7,801 bases of DNA, from positions 1 to 7,801 of the forward strand of contig DAOUAJ010000232.1 in the NCBI GenBank assembly GCA_034433615.1, written 5' to 3'. Numbering within the stretch: position 1 is the stretch's first letter; every line of letters begins with the position of its first letter. The DNA is from DAOUAJ01 sp034433615 (GTDB taxonomy: Bacteria > Chloroflexota > Anaerolineae > DUEN01). The translations under genes were made by a program, and so were the position numbers. This document shows, piece after piece, positions 6,129-7,801 of this stretch. The notes under the pieces were generated by a model. It searched no databases, had not been told where the DNA came from, and saw only the letters and a program-made list of their open reading frames with translations.

Positions 6129-6269
6129 TTGAGACGGTTTCGGAGTCGCTGCATTCCGGACCGCGTGATCGTCTGGATAAAAAACTGCCAGCCGGGGCGG
6201 CCTCTGTGGCCACCTCCAGCGCTGGAAGGCCCAAGAGCCAGATACAGAATGTGAGGAAAGGAGCACGCG
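6129..6269 (+). other. Long 5' leader with palindrome, competing hairpins and a possible uORF
   Basis: About 140 nt of untranslated leader. The 12-bp palindrome TCCAGCGCTGGA is at 6215-6226. GGCCT at 6199-6203 can pair either with GGCC at 6208-6211 or with AGGCC at 6227-6231, so two local folds compete. AGACG (6132-6136) can pair with CGTCT (6170-6174) around a smaller CGGA/TCCG stem. A GTG-started frame at 6165-6254 is open for 29 codons and stops 15 nt before the gene, but has only a weak ribosome site. I recognise no known riboswitch. The gene's ribosome site AAGGAG is at 6258-6263. Confidence 0.35.
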
Positions 6270-7703
6270 ATGATTCATGAGTCTGTGTACGAGCTGAAGA
6301 CGGCCTTGAACCGGATCGTCCATGTCAGTGACGATGGCAAGCTGTCTGTTCGAGATGAGAGGGCACTGCGGGAGCAGGCTATTGACGTTCTTGTCCGTGA
6401 TGCTGTCTTCGGCACCAACGAAGTGCGTGAGTTCGCTCGCTGGCTGATTTGGGAGCTGGGTCAGGCTTTAGGTGCTCAACCCGCTTCGATCCATGACCTG
6501 TACATGGCCCGCGGCCGGGGCGAGTGTGGTGGGTTCACCGTTCCTGCCATGAACATTCGGGGGCTGACCTACGACATGATGCGGGCTGCCATGCGGGCCG
6601 CGCTTAAGACCAATACTGCCGCGATGATCTTCGAGATCGCCCGTTCCGAGATCGGATACACAGAGCAGCGACCGGCCGAATATACCACCGTCGCCATCGC
6701 GGCTGCGATCAGAGAGGGTTACCACGGGCCGCTTTTCATCCAGGGCGATCATTTTCAGGTCAATGCCAAGAAATACAAAGCCAACCCCGAGGCCGAGTTA
6801 AAAGCAGTCAAAGACTTGACAGCAGAGGCTCTGGCGGGCGGGTTCTTCAATATTGACATTGATACCTCGACCCTCGTTGACCTCAGCTTTGCCGATCTGG
6901 ACGCGCAGCAGAAATTGAACTACGAGTTGTCCGCTGAGATGACGCGATTTATCCGCGAGCGCCAACCGAAAGGGGTCACCGTCTCCATCGGTGGTGAGAT
7001 CGGCGAGGTCGGTGGACACAACTCCACGGAGGAAGAGCTACGCGCTTATATGGATGGCTACCAGCGCCTCTTGAAGGCATCCGGTGACAACCTGGCCGGG
7101 CTGAGCAAGATCAGCATACAGACAGGCACCAGTCACGGTGGCATAGTGCTGCCGGATGGCTCGATTGCCCAGGTCGCTCTGGACTTTGGCACCCTGGAAC
7201 GATTATCCCGTGTGGCGCGCGAGCAGTACGGCATGTCGGGTGCCGTGCAGCATGGCGCTTCCACGCTCCCTGAAGAAATGTTCCATCGCTTCCCGGAGAC
7301 GGAGACTGCCGAGATCCACCTGGCTACGGGCTTCCAGAACCTTCTGTACGATCACGAAGCTATGCCGGCCGAACTTCTGGAGAAGGTCTATGCCTACATG
7401 ACCGCCCATCATGCCGACGAGCGCAAGCCCAACGATACCGATACGCAGTTCTTCTACCGCACACGTAAGCGTGGCTTTGGCCCCTTCAAAGGTGAATGGT
7501 GGGGGCTCCCTGAGTCCGTTCGCCAGGCATTTGGCCAGACGTTGGAAGGCAAGTTTGAATTCTTCTTCAACAAGTTAAATGTGGCCAACACCAGGGACCT
7601 GGTTACCAGGTGGGTGAAGACGCCCGAGGTTCACAAGCCGATGCCCGGTACCGCGCCAGCTCCCACGGTGACCATCACCGCCGTTAAGGGGTTGGCTGAT
7701 TGA
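6270..7703 (+). CDS. Class II (zinc) aldolase-family protein, long form
   Basis: 477 residues, much longer than typical class II fructose-bisphosphate/tagatose-bisphosphate aldolases (roughly 280-360). The aldolase core begins near residue 75: GGFTVPAMNIRGL (87-99) matches the family 'xAFNxxNL' start. QGDHFQ (158-163) places D160 and H161 at the catalytic Asp and first zinc His. GGEIGEVGG (241-249) matches the Glu-Gly-rich segment. TGTSHGG (285-291) supplies a second zinc His (H289) and phosphate loop, and QHGAS (327-331) the third (H328). The usual 'KxN' before the last barrel strand is EIHLAT (348-353) here, so substrate binding probably differs. About 75 N-terminal and 110 C-terminal residues are extra, with an aromatic 'GEWWGLPESVRQAF' at 408-421. 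Expected role: reversible aldol cleavage or condensation of a ketose phosphate; the substrate is uncertain. AAGGAG lies 6 nt before the ATG. Divergent from the glgA block, single-gene transcript. Confidence 0.85.
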   Translation: MIHESVYELKTALNRIVHVSDDGKLSVRDERALREQAIDVLVRDAVFGTNEVREFARWLIWELGQALGAQPASIHDLYMARGRGECGGFTVPAMNIRGLTYDMMRAAMRAALKTNTAAMIFEIARSEIGYTEQRPAEYTTVAIAAAIREGYHGPLFIQGDHFQVNAKKYKANPEAELKAVKDLTAEALAGGFFNIDIDTSTLVDLSFADLDAQQKLNYELSAEMTRFIRERQPKGVTVSIGGEIGEVGGHNSTEEELRAYMDGYQRLLKASGDNLAGLSKISIQTGTSHGGIVLPDGSIAQVALDFGTLERLSRVAREQYGMSGAVQHGASTLPEEMFHRFPETETAEIHLATGFQNLLYDHEAMPAELLEKVYAYMTAHHADERKPNDTDTQFFYRTRKRGFGPFKGEWWGLPESVRQAFGQTLEGKFEFFFNKLNVANTRDLVTRWVKTPEVHKPMPGTAPAPTVTITAVKGLAD

Positions 7704-7724
7704 GCAGAAAATTCAAATTTCGCC

Positions 7725-7751
7725 CCTCCCCCTCACAGGGGTAGGTTTTTT
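7725..7751 (+). terminator. Intrinsic terminator after the aldolase-like gene
   Basis: The stem CCTCCCCCT (7725-7733) pairs with AGGGGTAGG (7737-7745) at 8 of 9 positions around a CAC loop and is followed directly by six T's (7746-7751), 21 nt after the stop codon. This is a standard rho-independent terminator. The remaining 7752-7801 shows no start codon with a ribosome site and no clear feature. Confidence 0.85.
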
Positions 7752-7801
7752 GACCTGATAGCCGTACTAGACTTCTACAGGACTTGGGGAGGTCTGGAGG
7801 G

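Noticed and set aside
7752..7801. Start of another gene or an insertion-sequence end at the right edge
   Set aside because: Only 50 bp remain, with no clear inverted repeat or start codon with ribosome site; nothing can be supported.

Overview
The window carries seven protein genes. Six are on the minus strand (one runs off the left edge) and one is divergent on the plus strand. GC-rich codon usage, strong AGGAG-type ribosome sites and the protein types (glycogen synthase, stand-alone SIS sugar isomerase, URO-D-like protein, long class II aldolase-like protein) fit a free-living bacterium. Chloroflexota (Anaerolineae-like) is my best guess, but it rests on family resemblance recalled from memory, not on a marker gene.

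Minus-strand block, in order of transcription from about 6021 to 1: a membrane-anchored TPR protein (5950-5336); a 179-bp gap holding a short ORF that resembles an amidohydrolase C-terminus; a GlmS-like SIS sugar-phosphate protein without a glutaminase domain (5156-4080); an 88-bp gap filled by a degenerate heptamer repeat and inverted repeat; glycogen synthase glgA (3991-2456); a GalT/HIT-superfamily nucleotidyltransferase-like protein (2411-1266); an HD-domain phosphohydrolase (1234-389); and the N-terminal 117 residues of a URO-D/methyltransferase-like protein (353 to the left edge). From glgA onward the gaps are only 31-44 bp, so these genes are probably co-transcribed.

The 319-bp divergent region (5951-6269) has a near-consensus sigma-70 promoter for each direction (TTGACA-18-TATACT leftward, TTGACA-17-TATAAT rightward). 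A perfect 6-3-6 inverted repeat lies between the two -35 boxes. The rightward transcript has a leader of about 140 nt and encodes a 477-residue class II aldolase-like protein, followed by a clear intrinsic terminator. I see no gene in 7752-7801.

The shared theme is sugar-phosphate and storage-carbohydrate metabolism: aldolase-like C-C chemistry, amino-sugar or ketose-phosphate chemistry (SIS), glycogen synthesis (GlgA), and nucleotide-sugar or sugar-1-phosphate chemistry (GalT-like). I see no phage, transposase, CRISPR array, tRNA or rRNA. The least ordinary parts are the divergent GalT-like protein next to glgA, the aldolase and SIS proteins with altered family residues, and the architecture of the divergent control region.
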